A DNA stretch of 7,750 nt from Lysobacteraceae bacterium. GTDB lineage: Bacteria; Pseudomonadota; Gammaproteobacteria; Steroidobacterales; Steroidobacteraceae. The first letter of the stretch is position 1. The number at the start of each line of letters is the position of its first letter. Shown one piece after another: positions 1 through 6,175 of this stretch. Below the pieces are notes generated by a model, which did not search any database, was not told where the DNA came from, and saw nothing but the letters and a program-made list of their open reading frames with translations. The position numbers and the translations under genes are program-made. The DNA lies in NCBI GenBank assembly GCA_012516015.1, contig JAAYXG010000691.1, positions 1 to 7,750 on the forward strand, given 5' to 3'.

Positions 1-142
1 CTTCTACATGGTCGATTGCCCAACGGCCGACGAGGCAATGGAAGCTGCGCGTCTCATCGGCGGCGCATGCGGCGCGCGCACGCTGGAAGTGCGGCCGGTG
101 CAGTTGTATTACCCTGAGCCGAGTAAGCGAGTGGACGTGTAA
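1..142 (+). CDS. C-terminal end of a YCII/DGPF-domain-like protein (5' truncated)
   Basis: An open frame enters from the left edge (first whole codon at base 2) and ends at TAA 140-142, leaving 46 residues. The visible part begins FYMVDCPTADEAMEAA and continues through a GGACGARTLEVRPV stretch. The pattern of a short hydrophobic strand, an acidic 'DEAxxxA' helix and a final 'EVRPV' strand resembles the end of YCII-related (DGPF) small proteins, a ferredoxin-like fold often found near ECF sigma factors. A charged tail, PEPSKRVDV, follows. The N-terminal half, with the family's usual His/Asp residues, lies outside the window, so the family call rests on the C-terminal pattern alone. The gene converges on nagA with 3 nt between the two stop codons and has no evident role in GlcNAc use. 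Confidence 0.55.
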   Translation, partial: FYMVDCPTADEAMEAARLIGGACGARTLEVRPVQLYYPEPSKRVDV

Positions 143-171
143 ACGTCACCCAGCCACTCGTCCACACGTCC
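128..171. repeat. Overlapping inverted repeats at the convergent gene ends
   Basis: Two short inverted repeats cover the two stop codons. CGAGTGG at 128-134 pairs with CCACTCG at 154-160 (7 bp), and GGACGTGT at 133-140 pairs with ACACGTCC at 164-171 (8 bp). They share bases 133-134 and interleave, so they are alternatives or would form a pseudoknot. No T-run follows on either strand. A bidirectional transcription end point is possible but weakly supported. Confidence 0.3.
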
Positions 172-1300
172 TACCATCTATCCACGTTGCCGCCACGTTC
201 ATCTGCTCATCGGCCAATACGAGATTGGCGCGATAACCAGACGCGATGCGGCCGAGCTCGTGTTCTAGCTTCAGGAACGCGGCCGGATAGGTGCTGGCCA
301 TTCGCACCGCCTCGGCGAGGTCGATGTCGAGTATGGACGCGGCGTTGCGCACGGCAATCGCCATGTTCATATTGGAGCCGGCGAGGCGGCCGTCCTGATC
401 GACGCACACGAGGCCGTCGACCTCGATTGTTCGGCCTTGCAGGCTGAAGCGCTGCTGATCGGAGCCGACGCTCGTCATCGCATCGGTGACCAGCACGAAG
501 CGATCGCGAGGTCGGCAGCGATATGCGACGCGCAACGCGGCCGGATGAACGTGGATGCCGTCCGAGATGATCCCGCACCAGCTCGTGTCGTCCTCGAGCG
601 CGGCGCCGACCGCCCCGGGCTCGCGGCCGTTCAATTGCGACATCGCGTTGAACAGATGCGTAAAGCCGCACAGCCCCTCAGCGAGCGCGGCGCGCATATC
701 GGCGTAGCCTGCATTCGTGTGACCCGCGGACACCGTGACGCCCGCGCGCACGAGCTTGCGAATCATCTTCGGCGTCGTCATTTCGGGGGCCAGCGTCACG
801 AGCGTGCGGCCGTGATCGAGCGAGGCGAGCAGCGCGATCGCATCGTCGTCGAGCTCGCGGAACTTCGTGGCGTCGTGCACGCCCTTGCGTGCCTCGTTCA
901 GGAACGGCCCTTCGATGTGGATGCCAAGCACGCCGGGCACGCGCGCCTCGATCGCCGCTTTGACCGCGGCGATCGCGCGCGACATCACGTGCAGATCGTC
1001 GCTGATGAGGGTCGGCAGAAAACCGGTCGTGCCGAAACGTCGATGTGCTTCGCCGATCCGGCGGATCGAGTCGATCGAGGGATCGTCGTTGAACAATGCG
1101 CCGCCGCCGCCGTTGACTTGGACGTCGATGAATCCCGGCATGAGCAAGCGGCCCTGCAAATCGACGTGCTGAGCGCGGCTCACGCGCGGATCGCCGGGGT
1201 CGACGACATCGACGATGCGATCTTCCTGAAGCAGCACCGCCTTGTCGTGCTCGAAGCCGGCATCGCCGAGCACGCGTCCGTTGATGAGGGCGGTGATCAT
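146..1300 (-). CDS. nagA: N-acetylglucosamine-6-phosphate deacetylase
   Basis: This cytoplasmic amidohydrolase converts GlcNAc-6-P to GlcN-6-P and acetate, the committed step of GlcNAc catabolism. It has 384 residues, the usual family length. Visible motifs are GFIDVQVNGGGG (56-67), with the Q-x-N seen in NagA in place of the H-x-H of other amidohydrolases; HIEGPFLN (128-135), where E130 is the expected metal ligand; SAGHTNAGY (191-199), with H194; THLFNAM (214-220), with H215; DGIHVHP (247-253), which contacts substrate; and VTDAM (271-275), with D273 as catalytic acid/base. LAGSNMNM (306-313) precedes the closing barrel strands. All expected ligands are present, so the enzyme should be active. 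The ATG at 1300 overlaps the nagB-II stop as TGATG, implying translational coupling. The only ribosome-binding candidate is a weak GGAAA about 9 nt upstream. It is the last gene of the regulator-deaminase-deacetylase operon. Confidence 0.96.
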   Translation of the reverse strand: MITALINGRVLGDAGFEHDKAVLLQEDRIVDVVDPGDPRVSRAQHVDLQGRLLMPGFIDVQVNGGGGALFNDDPSIDSIRRIGEAHRRFGTTGFLPTLISDDLHVMSRAIAAVKAAIEARVPGVLGIHIEGPFLNEARKGVHDATKFRELDDDAIALLASLDHGRTLVTLAPEMTTPKMIRKLVRAGVTVSAGHTNAGYADMRAALAEGLCGFTHLFNAMSQLNGREPGAVGAALEDDTSWCGIISDGIHVHPAALRVAYRCRPRDRFVLVTDAMTSVGSDQQRFSLQGRTIEVDGLVCVDQDGRLAGSNMNMAIAVRNAASILDIDLAEAVRMASTYPAAFLKLEHELGRIASGYRANLVLADEQMNVAATWIDGRTCGRVAG

Positions 1301-2325
1301 CAGAGCGTTTCCGTTACTTTTCGCAAATTGGGGGGGTGATCGGGATCGAGTCCGCGCGCGAGCGCCAACGCATTCGCCATGCGATAGAAGCTTTGGACCT
1401 CGAGCAGCGGCTGAGTCACGGGATCGCTCTCGATCGTGGGAAGGACCGTCGCGCGCGCGTGCGCGGCGCCGGCAACGAACACGTGCGCGCCGCGCTCGAT
1501 GAGCGCATCCAAGAGCGCTTGCACGCCCTCATGCGTTCGATCGTTCTGCGCGTAGACGAGCACCGGAAAGCCCTCGCGGATGAGCGCCATCGGGCCGTGC
1601 CGCACTTCGGCGGTGCTGATCGCCTCCGCATGCATGCCGCACGTCTCTTTGAGCTTGAGCGCCGATTCCTGTGCCGCGGCGAGCCCGTACCCGCGCCCGA
1701 GCACATACATGTTCTGCGTGGAGCGAAGGGCCTCGACCGCTCGAGACCAATCGAGCGTCCACGCTTGTGCAAGCTGATCGGACAATCGATCCACTGCGGC
1801 TAGCAGCTTCTGATCGTCCGTCCAATGGGCGACGAGCTGCGCGATCGCGGCGAGCGATGCGATCCAGGATTTCGTTGCCGCAACGCTCGTTTCCGAGCCC
1901 GCATGCAAGGGCAGCACGAAATCGGCGAGCTTGGCCAACGGCGAGTCGTTGGCATTCACGACCGCGAGCAGACGCGCGCCCGCCTCGCGCGCTCGGCGCG
2001 CGCAGGCGAGCAGATCCGGGCTCTGACCGGATTGCGAGATCGCAATGAACAGCGCGTTCTCGAAGTGCGCGGGCGCGGCGTAGACGGAGCTGACCGAAGG
2101 AGCGGCGGAGGAGGTGAGCGCACCGGCGCGCGTCTCGATCAGATACTTCGCGAACGTCGCGGCATGATCGGAGCTGCCGCGCGCGCAGGTGACGACGGCG
2201 CGCGGGCGCATCCGCCGCAGCGTGTCGCCGAGCTCGCTCACGCGCGATGCGTTGAGCTCGAACTGACGTCGAACGGCCGCCGCGGCTTCGCCCGCTTCCT
2301 CGAACATGCGAGTGTGCGTGCTCAC
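1300..2325 (-). CDS. nagB-II: Glucosamine-6-phosphate deaminase, SIS-domain type (NagB-II)
   Basis: This is a two-SIS-domain protein related to the isomerase half of GlmS. It is predicted to convert GlcN-6-P to fructose-6-P and ammonia in the cytoplasm, replacing classical NagB. With the chosen start it has 341 residues, normal for the type, and lacks the glutaminase domain of GlmS. SIS1 spans about 38-165 with CARGSSDHA (47-55), SQSGQSPD (97-104) and SETSVAATKSW (144-154). SIS2 spans about 198-325 with LGRGYGLAAAQESALKLKE (209-227) and STAEVRHGPM (237-246). The tail, with NLRKVTETL at 333-341, matches the GlmS-like C-terminal strand that completes the active site. The frame is open back to 2472, but that would overlap the regulator gene and add low-complexity residues. 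The GTG at 2325, 4 nt after the regulator stop, fits operon spacing. ATG at 2307 is the alternative but has no ribosome-binding site. A C7 run lies at 1330-1336. Confidence 0.92.
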   Translation of the reverse strand: MSTHTRMFEEAGEAAAAVRRQFELNASRVSELGDTLRRMRPRAVVTCARGSSDHAATFAKYLIETRAGALTSSAAPSVSSVYAAPAHFENALFIAISQSGQSPDLLACARRAREAGARLLAVVNANDSPLAKLADFVLPLHAGSETSVAATKSWIASLAAIAQLVAHWTDDQKLLAAVDRLSDQLAQAWTLDWSRAVEALRSTQNMYVLGRGYGLAAAQESALKLKETCGMHAEAISTAEVRHGPMALIREGFPVLVYAQNDRTHEGVQALLDALIERGAHVFVAGAAHARATVLPTIESDPVTQPLLEVQSFYRMANALALARGLDPDHPPNLRKVTETL

Positions 2326-2329
2326 GCGC

Positions 2330-3079
2330 TCACCGCTCGGAAGACATGCTGAGCTCGGCGACGAAATCGTAGACATCGCCGCGATAGTAGGACTGAGAGA
2401 ATTCGACGGCGCGACCGTCCTTGACGAAGCCGACGCGCTCGACGAGGAGCCCCGGATCGTTCTCGCGCGCACCGAGGAGCTTCGCTTGCTCCGCGTTCAA
2501 AAGCACGGCTCGCAAGCGCTGCAGCGCGCGTACGGGCCGATTGCCGGTGCTCTCGAGCGCTTCATACAACGAGCTTTCGACCGCGTCGATGGAAGGAAGA
2601 CAGGATGCGAGCACGGTCGCGTACTCGATCGACATCGGCGTGTCGTCGGCAATGCGAATTCGGTGAAAGCGAAAGACCGGCGTGCCGGGGCTCATGCCGA
2701 GCGACAGCGATTCCTCCGGCGTCACCGTCCCTTCCGCGCGCTTGAGCCATTCGCTTCGCGGCGTGCGTCCGCGTGCGCGCATGTCTTCGGAGAAGGAAGT
2801 GAGCTTGGAGAAGTTCTTCTCCACGCGCGCGCATACGAACGTGCCCGCGCCCTGGCGCCGCACGAGCAGCCCCTCTTGAACGAGGCCATCGATCGCTTTG
2901 CGCACCGTGATGCGCGATACCGATAGAGCGTCGGCGAGATCCCGTTCCGGCGGCAGCGCATCGTCGGGACCGAGCATGCGCTTTTCGATCGCATCGCGCA
3001 GCGAGCGCTGAAGTTGCTGATAGAGCGGCAGTGCATGCGACTCATCGAGCGGGCCGAGATATTTCGACAGCGTGGACAA
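2330..3079 (-). CDS. nagQ: GntR/HutC-family transcriptional regulator of the GlcNAc operon
   Basis: This 249-residue DNA-binding repressor has an N-terminal winged helix-turn-helix and a C-terminal UTRA effector domain. The HTH covers about 18-82: PLYQQL (18-23), LPPERDLADALSVSR (42-56), ITVRKAIDGLVQEG (57-70) and the wing RRQGAGTFV (74-82). The UTRA domain spans about 90-243, opening with LTSFSEDMRARG (93-104), a segment typical of the DasR/NagR branch that senses GlcN-6-P or GlcNAc-6-P, and closing with EFSQSYYRGDVYDFVAEL (226-243). The start is TTG at 3079. A GGAG at 3089-3086 lies 6 nt upstream, and the next in-frame ATG would remove half the HTH. It is the first gene of the operon, so it is probably autoregulated, and it lies next to an array of TTGGT repeats that are its likely sites. 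The symbol follows GntR-type regulators of proteobacterial nag loci; nagR would be equally defensible. Confidence 0.9.
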   Translation of the reverse strand: MSTLSKYLGPLDESHALPLYQQLQRSLRDAIEKRMLGPDDALPPERDLADALSVSRITVRKAIDGLVQEGLLVRRQGAGTFVCARVEKNFSKLTSFSEDMRARGRTPRSEWLKRAEGTVTPEESLSLGMSPGTPVFRFHRIRIADDTPMSIEYATVLASCLPSIDAVESSLYEALESTGNRPVRALQRLRAVLLNAEQAKLLGARENDPGLLVERVGFVKDGRAVEFSQSYYRGDVYDFVAELSMSSER

Positions 3080-3085
3080 GGGCGT

Positions 3086-3089
3086 CTCC
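3086..3089 (-). promoter_or_regulatory. Ribosome-binding site that fixes the TTG start of the regulator
   Basis: On the minus strand a GGAG lies 6 nt before TTG at 3079-3077. The spacing is ideal and no ATG or GTG in this frame is as well placed, so the TTG start is preferred. Confidence 0.7.
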
Positions 3090-3138
3090 GCAACTCGTTA
3101 TGACGTTATCTGCGACTGCAACAATGCCACTCTGACAC

Positions 3139-3157
3139 TACCAATGCAATACCAATA
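3139..3157 (-). promoter_or_regulatory. Candidate regulator operator on the nagQ side: two half-sites 11 bp apart
   Basis: Reading the minus strand, TATTGGTA (3157-3150) is followed 11 bp later by CATTGGTA (3146-3139). The pair sits 60-80 nt upstream of the regulator start, where it could cover the operon's promoter. The same octamer recurs on the opposite strand near the receptor promoter. The half-site core TTGGT resembles the TGGT core of DasR/NagR operators. Assignment to the adjacent GntR protein is inference. Confidence 0.55.
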
Positions 3158-3201
3158 TGGGCAATCTGAATGCTTGTTGATTTATTAACCGATTGAATTC
3201 A

Positions 3202-3215
3202 CGCCAAAATTGGCG
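3202..3215. promoter_or_regulatory. Central dyad CGCCAA-AA-TTGGCG
   Basis: This 14-bp palindrome has 6-bp perfect arms and a 2-bp centre. It contains the CCAA/TTGG core of the neighbouring repeats in inverted orientation and lies almost exactly midway between the two outer operator pairs. It could be a third operator or a site for another dimeric regulator. Confidence 0.5.
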
Positions 3216-3223
3216 AAATAAAA

Positions 3224-3231
3224 TATTGGTA
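3224..3231 (+). promoter_or_regulatory. Isolated TATTGGTA half-site
   Basis: This is an exact copy of the octamer found at 3258-3265 (plus) and 3157-3150 (minus). It lies 34 bp upstream of the copy at 3258. A diverged CTTGGCA at 3242 falls exactly halfway, 17 bp from each. Confidence 0.45.
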
Positions 3232-3242
3232 TGCGACAGGGC

Positions 3243-3272
3243 TTGGCAATATCGCCTTATTGGTACTATATT
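3243..3272 (+). promoter_or_regulatory. Candidate sigma70-type promoter of the TonB-dependent receptor
   Basis: TTGGCA at 3243-3248 (5 of 6 to the -35 consensus) and TATATT at 3267-3272 (5 of 6 to the -10 consensus) are separated by 18 bp. Transcription would begin near 3279, leaving a leader of about 45 nt. The -10 box and the spacer overlap the TTGG repeats at 3258-3276, so a bound regulator would block polymerase. Confidence 0.5.
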
Positions 3273-3288
3273 GGAGCCTAACTGGTCC
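3258..3288 (+). promoter_or_regulatory. Candidate regulator operator on the receptor side: three half-sites at 11-bp spacing
   Basis: ATTGGTA at 3259, ATTGGAG at 3270 and ACTGGTC at 3281 begin exactly 11 bp apart on the plus strand, covering the predicted -10 box and transcription start. The first two match the spacing of the opposite-strand pair at 3139-3157. The third is a more diverged copy. A phased arrangement places the half-sites on the same face of the helix. Confidence 0.55.
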
Positions 3289-3315
3289 GATTAGAGAACA
3301 ACAGGCTAGGTAGGC

Positions 3316-3320
3316 AGGGG
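3316..3320 (+). promoter_or_regulatory. Ribosome-binding site of the TonB-dependent receptor
   Basis: AGGGG ends 5 nt before the ATG at 3326. It fixes this start, which also gives a proper signal peptide. Confidence 0.7.
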
Positions 3321-3325
3321 TCCTT

Positions 3326-6004
3326 ATGAATACCAGATGCTCGACGTTGATCGGTACGGCGGCTGCGGTCGCCTTGTTTCACCAGGCTGCACCGTCGTTT
3401 GCCCAGTCGGCGACGTCGCCTGCTGCGACTGACGCGATCGACGAGATCGTCGTCACCGGCATCCGCGCAAGTCTTCAGCAATCGCTCGACGTCAAACGCG
3501 ATGCCGAAGCGCGTTTGGAGGTGGTGACCGCCGAAGACGTCGGCAAGCTGCCCGCGCACAACGTCGCCGATGCGCTGCGCGGTCTTCCGGGCGTGAATAT
3601 CAGCTCGTCGAGCGCCGATGAAGGCGGTTTCGACGAAGCCGATCGCGTGAGCCTGCGCGGCACGAGCCCGAGTCTGACGCAGACACTCATCAACGGCCAC
3701 AGCGTCGGGTCGGCGGATTGGTTCGTGCTGAGCCAAGGGAACAACGTCGGGCGCAGCGTCAGCTATACGTTGCTGCCGTCGGAGCTCGTGAGCTCGGTGG
3801 AAGTGAACAAGTCTTCGCAGGCCAAGCTGCAGGAAGGCGGCACGACCGGTACGGTCAACATCATCACGCGCAAGCCGCTCGACTTCGCGCAATCGCTCAC
3901 GCTCGAGGCCTCCGTCGGCGCTGTCTATTCCGACCAAGCCGACTCCAGCGATCCGCAACTCTCGGGTCTGTTCAACTACAAGAACGAGGACGGCACGTTC
4001 GGCGTGCTGTTGCAGGTCTTCAAGCAAGAGCGCTCGCTGCGCCGCGATGCGCAGGAAATCCCCGGCGGCTTCTTCCAGGTCGCCGAGACCGATCCCGTCG
4101 CCGCCACGAATCCCGATCTGATCGGTGTGTACGTTCCCGGTCTCGTCGGCTCGACGCTGTTCGAGCAGGTTCGCGATCGGACCGGCGGTTTGCTCGAGCT
4201 GCAGTTCAGGCCTTCGGACACGCTGACGCTGGGATTGAGCGGCTTTCTCTCCGACATGGAAGCGAACAACTACAACCGCAATTTCATGTTGTGGGGCGGC
4301 AGCTTCGGTCGCAGTCAGGCGCCCGAGCCCGGCTACGTCGTCGAGAACGGCGTGTTGACGCAAGCGACGTACGCCGGCGTGCCCGGTACGGCATATGCGG
4401 TGTACGACATGATCTACCGCGAAGCGAACGCGAAGAGCAGCTACGTCACGTTCGATGCCGATTGGCAGGTGAGCGATACGCTGCGCGCCAAGCTCATGGT
4501 GGGCACGACTGAAGGTGAAGGCTCGACCGATCGTCAGTTCATCGCCGAAGTGACGACGAACGACGGCGGCGGCGCGAGCTGGACGAGCCACGGAACGGGC
4601 TCGCCGCTCGACTGGACCGTCGGCGGCGATAGCTCGCCCGCGGGCGTGACGAGCTTCGGCACGTGGGGCAATCAACAAGTCACCGCGATCGACAAAGAAG
4701 ACTGGATCAACCTGGATTTCAGTCAAGAGGTCGACTTCGGCGCGTTGACCTCGATCGATTTCGGCGCGCGCTATGCGGACCACGAGCGGGAGACGCGCTC
4801 GCCCGAAGGCGCCTCGCCGGGCGATATCTGGTCCGATCTGCAGAATGGCGCGACCGCGTTCTATCCGGGCGATTTCGCGAGCGCGATCGGCGGCAGCTTC
4901 CCGCGCAACTTGTGGTACTTCACGCCGGGCGCGCTCAAAGAGGCGATCATCAACAACTCCACCTGGCTGTCGAACGACGACGGACCGACCGGCCGTCACA
5001 ACTACGGCGCCGAATGGAAAGTCGCCGAGAAGAACCTCGCCGGCTACGTGCAGGCGAACTTCCGCGGCAGCGAATGGAGCGGCAATGTCGGTCTGCGCTA
5101 CGTGAACGTCGATCAGGACATCAACTCCTATCAGGCGGTGGCATCGCCCGCAAACGCCGACGTGAGCAGCCTCTTCGGCAACTGGATCTATCAGAACACG
5201 AGCAACGAGCACAACAAGGTGCTGCCGAGCGCGAACTTGCGGTTCAACATGACGAGCGACGTCGTGTTCCGCTTCGCCGCTTCGCAAACGATGACCTTGC
5301 CGGACTATTCGGCATTGGGTGCTTCTAGCTGGGGCTCGGATCTGAATAGGACGGGCGGCGGCGGCAACCCGAGCTTGAAGCCGGTCCTGTCGACGAACTT
5401 CGACGGCAACATCGAGTGGTACTTCATGCCGCGCGGCCTCCTGTCGCTCGGCGCCTTCTCGATGGACTTGGAAGACTACGTCGCCTTCGGCACCGAAACG
5501 CGGATGCTGTACAGCGAGCTGAGCAATCAGCTCGAGGCGTACACCGTCTCGGTGCCGGTCAACTCCAACGGCCAAGTGACCGGCTACGAGATCGTGTACG
5601 AGCAGCCGATCGGCGACTCGTTCGGGCTCAGCGCGAACTACACCTATGCCGACGGCAAGACCGCGCACACGTGGGCCGACGGCAGCAACCATCTCCTGGG
5701 GACGTCGAAAGACACGTATAACGCGGGCGTGTACTTCGAGAACGAAACGTTCGGGGCGCGCGTGAGCTACAGCTATCGCACGAAGTTCCTCATCGGTCTC
5801 TCGGGCGCGAACCCGTACTACCAGGACGATTTCGGCACGCTTTCCGTCGCGCTGAGCTACCGACCTTCCGACTGGCTGAGCGTCAGCGTGGACGCGCTCA
5901 ACCTCAACGACCCGACGATCACGTACTACCAGAGCCCGGTCATTCCGACCTCGTTCTACAGCAACGGACGGCAGTACTATCTGAACGTTCGGGCCAAGTT
6001 CTGA
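3326..6004 (+). CDS. TonB-dependent outer-membrane receptor, probable GlcNAc/chito-oligosaccharide importer
   Basis: This 892-residue outer-membrane transporter is energised by TonB. A signal peptide covers 1-26 (hydrophobic TAAAVAL, then PSFA before Q27). The mature N-terminus carries a TonB box, DEIVVTG, at 39-45. The plug domain spans about 55-185 and includes DVGKLPAHNVADALRGLPGV (71-90), RVSLRGTSPSLTQTLINGH (107-125), LLPSELVSSVEV (149-160) and GGTTGTVNIITRKPL (171-185), a set typical of the large Xanthomonas/Caulobacter receptor group. The rest is a beta-barrel rich in aromatic and Asn/Gly strands, ending in YYLNVRAKF with the terminal Phe expected for barrel assembly. No STN signalling domain precedes the plug, so control through an anti-sigma factor is not expected. 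Divergence from the nag operon, the repeats at the promoter and the downstream hexosaminidase support amino-sugar import. The substrate is inferred from context, not from sequence. Confidence 0.93.
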   Translation: MNTRCSTLIGTAAAVALFHQAAPSFAQSATSPAATDAIDEIVVTGIRASLQQSLDVKRDAEARLEVVTAEDVGKLPAHNVADALRGLPGVNISSSSADEGGFDEADRVSLRGTSPSLTQTLINGHSVGSADWFVLSQGNNVGRSVSYTLLPSELVSSVEVNKSSQAKLQEGGTTGTVNIITRKPLDFAQSLTLEASVGAVYSDQADSSDPQLSGLFNYKNEDGTFGVLLQVFKQERSLRRDAQEIPGGFFQVAETDPVAATNPDLIGVYVPGLVGSTLFEQVRDRTGGLLELQFRPSDTLTLGLSGFLSDMEANNYNRNFMLWGGSFGRSQAPEPGYVVENGVLTQATYAGVPGTAYAVYDMIYREANAKSSYVTFDADWQVSDTLRAKLMVGTTEGEGSTDRQFIAEVTTNDGGGASWTSHGTGSPLDWTVGGDSSPAGVTSFGTWGNQQVTAIDKEDWINLDFSQEVDFGALTSIDFGARYADHERETRSPEGASPGDIWSDLQNGATAFYPGDFASAIGGSFPRNLWYFTPGALKEAIINNSTWLSNDDGPTGRHNYGAEWKVAEKNLAGYVQANFRGSEWSGNVGLRYVNVDQDINSYQAVASPANADVSSLFGNWIYQNTSNEHNKVLPSANLRFNMTSDVVFRFAASQTMTLPDYSALGASSWGSDLNRTGGGGNPSLKPVLSTNFDGNIEWYFMPRGLLSLGAFSMDLEDYVAFGTETRMLYSELSNQLEAYTVSVPVNSNGQVTGYEIVYEQPIGDSFGLSANYTYADGKTAHTWADGSNHLLGTSKDTYNAGVYFENETFGARVSYSYRTKFLIGLSGANPYYQDDFGTLSVALSYRPSDWLSVSVDALNLNDPTITYYQSPVIPTSFYSNGRQYYLNVRAKF

Positions 6005-6005
6005 G

Positions 6006-6046
6006 GCGCGTGGCCCGCAGCCTGTTCCGGGCTGCGGGCCGTGCGC
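6006..6046 (+). terminator. Strong 17-bp hairpin directly after the receptor stop codon
   Basis: Bases 6006-6022 pair with 6030-6046 around a 7-nt loop (TGTTCCG). The inner 11 bp (GGCCCGCAGCC with GGCTGCGGGCC) are perfect, two G-U pairs follow, and four more G-C pairs close the stem. It begins one base after the TGA. No T-run follows, so it is either an imperfect intrinsic terminator or a 3' structure that protects the receptor mRNA and lowers read-through into the hexosaminidase gene. Confidence 0.65.
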
Positions 6047-6047
6047 A

Positions 6048-6068
6048 GTTGACGGTTGATGGCCAGAC
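6048..6068 (+). repeat. Heptamer repeat array A (GTTGACR units)
   Basis: Three consecutive 7-nt units: GTTGACG, GTTGATG and a terminal GCCAGAC. Bases 6046-6059 are repeated exactly at 6079-6092. Confidence 0.7.
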
Positions 6069-6080
6069 AGGAGCCGGCCA

Positions 6081-6115
6081 GTTGACGGTTGACAGCTGAC
6101 AGTTGACGGCCAGAT
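6081..6115 (+). repeat. Heptamer repeat array B (GTTGACR units)
   Basis: Five consecutive 7-nt units: GTTGACG, GTTGACA, GCTGACA, GTTGACG and a terminal GCCAGAT. The layout matches array A: repeat units closed by a G(C/T)CAGA unit. Confidence 0.7.
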
Positions 6116-6118
6116 AAA
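6089..6118 (+). promoter_or_regulatory. Possible promoter of the hexosaminidase gene inside the repeat array
   Basis: A perfect -35 hexamer, TTGACA (6089-6094), lies 18 bp before GATAAA (6113-6118), a 4-of-6 match to the -10 consensus. Transcription from it would start near 6125, after the receptor hairpin, giving the hexosaminidase its own unit. The -35 match may simply follow from the repeat sequence. Confidence 0.3.
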
Positions 6119-6175
6119 GACGAGAATCCGTTCCTTCGGTGCTTCTCTTCCTTCTTCTCTGACCGTCAACTGTCA
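6097..6175. repeat. 18-bp inverted repeat in the hexosaminidase leader
   Basis: Bases 6097-6114 and 6158-6175 are inverted copies matching at 17 of 18 positions, with a 43-nt loop. The only mismatch is C6110 against A6162. The arms consist of array B units and the minus-strand array C. The right arm ends 18 nt before the hexosaminidase start codon. Confidence 0.75.

Noticed and set aside
437..1339. 300-codon plus-strand frame opposite nagA
   Set aside because: It is the shadow of nagA, whose catalytic motifs are all intact on the minus strand. The plus-strand product has no domain-like pattern.
500..1848. Four copies of the palindrome GCGATCGC (500, 834, 969, 1841) in the nagA/nagB-II region
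   Set aside because: They fall inside coding sequence and follow from preferred Ala/Ile/Asp/Arg codons in GC-rich DNA; no spacing pattern is seen.
2326..2472. N-terminal extension of the deaminase into the regulator gene
   Set aside because: The extra 49 residues are Ser/Ala-rich low complexity, are absent from the family's usual length and overlap regulator codons. GTG 2325 fits better.
3278..6169. 963-codon open frame on the minus strand opposite the receptor
   Set aside because: It lies antisense to a clear TonB-dependent receptor with signal peptide, plug motifs and terminal Phe. The translation is Arg/Ala/Val-rich without recognisable domains. Long stop-free antisense frames are expected from GC-rich codon use.
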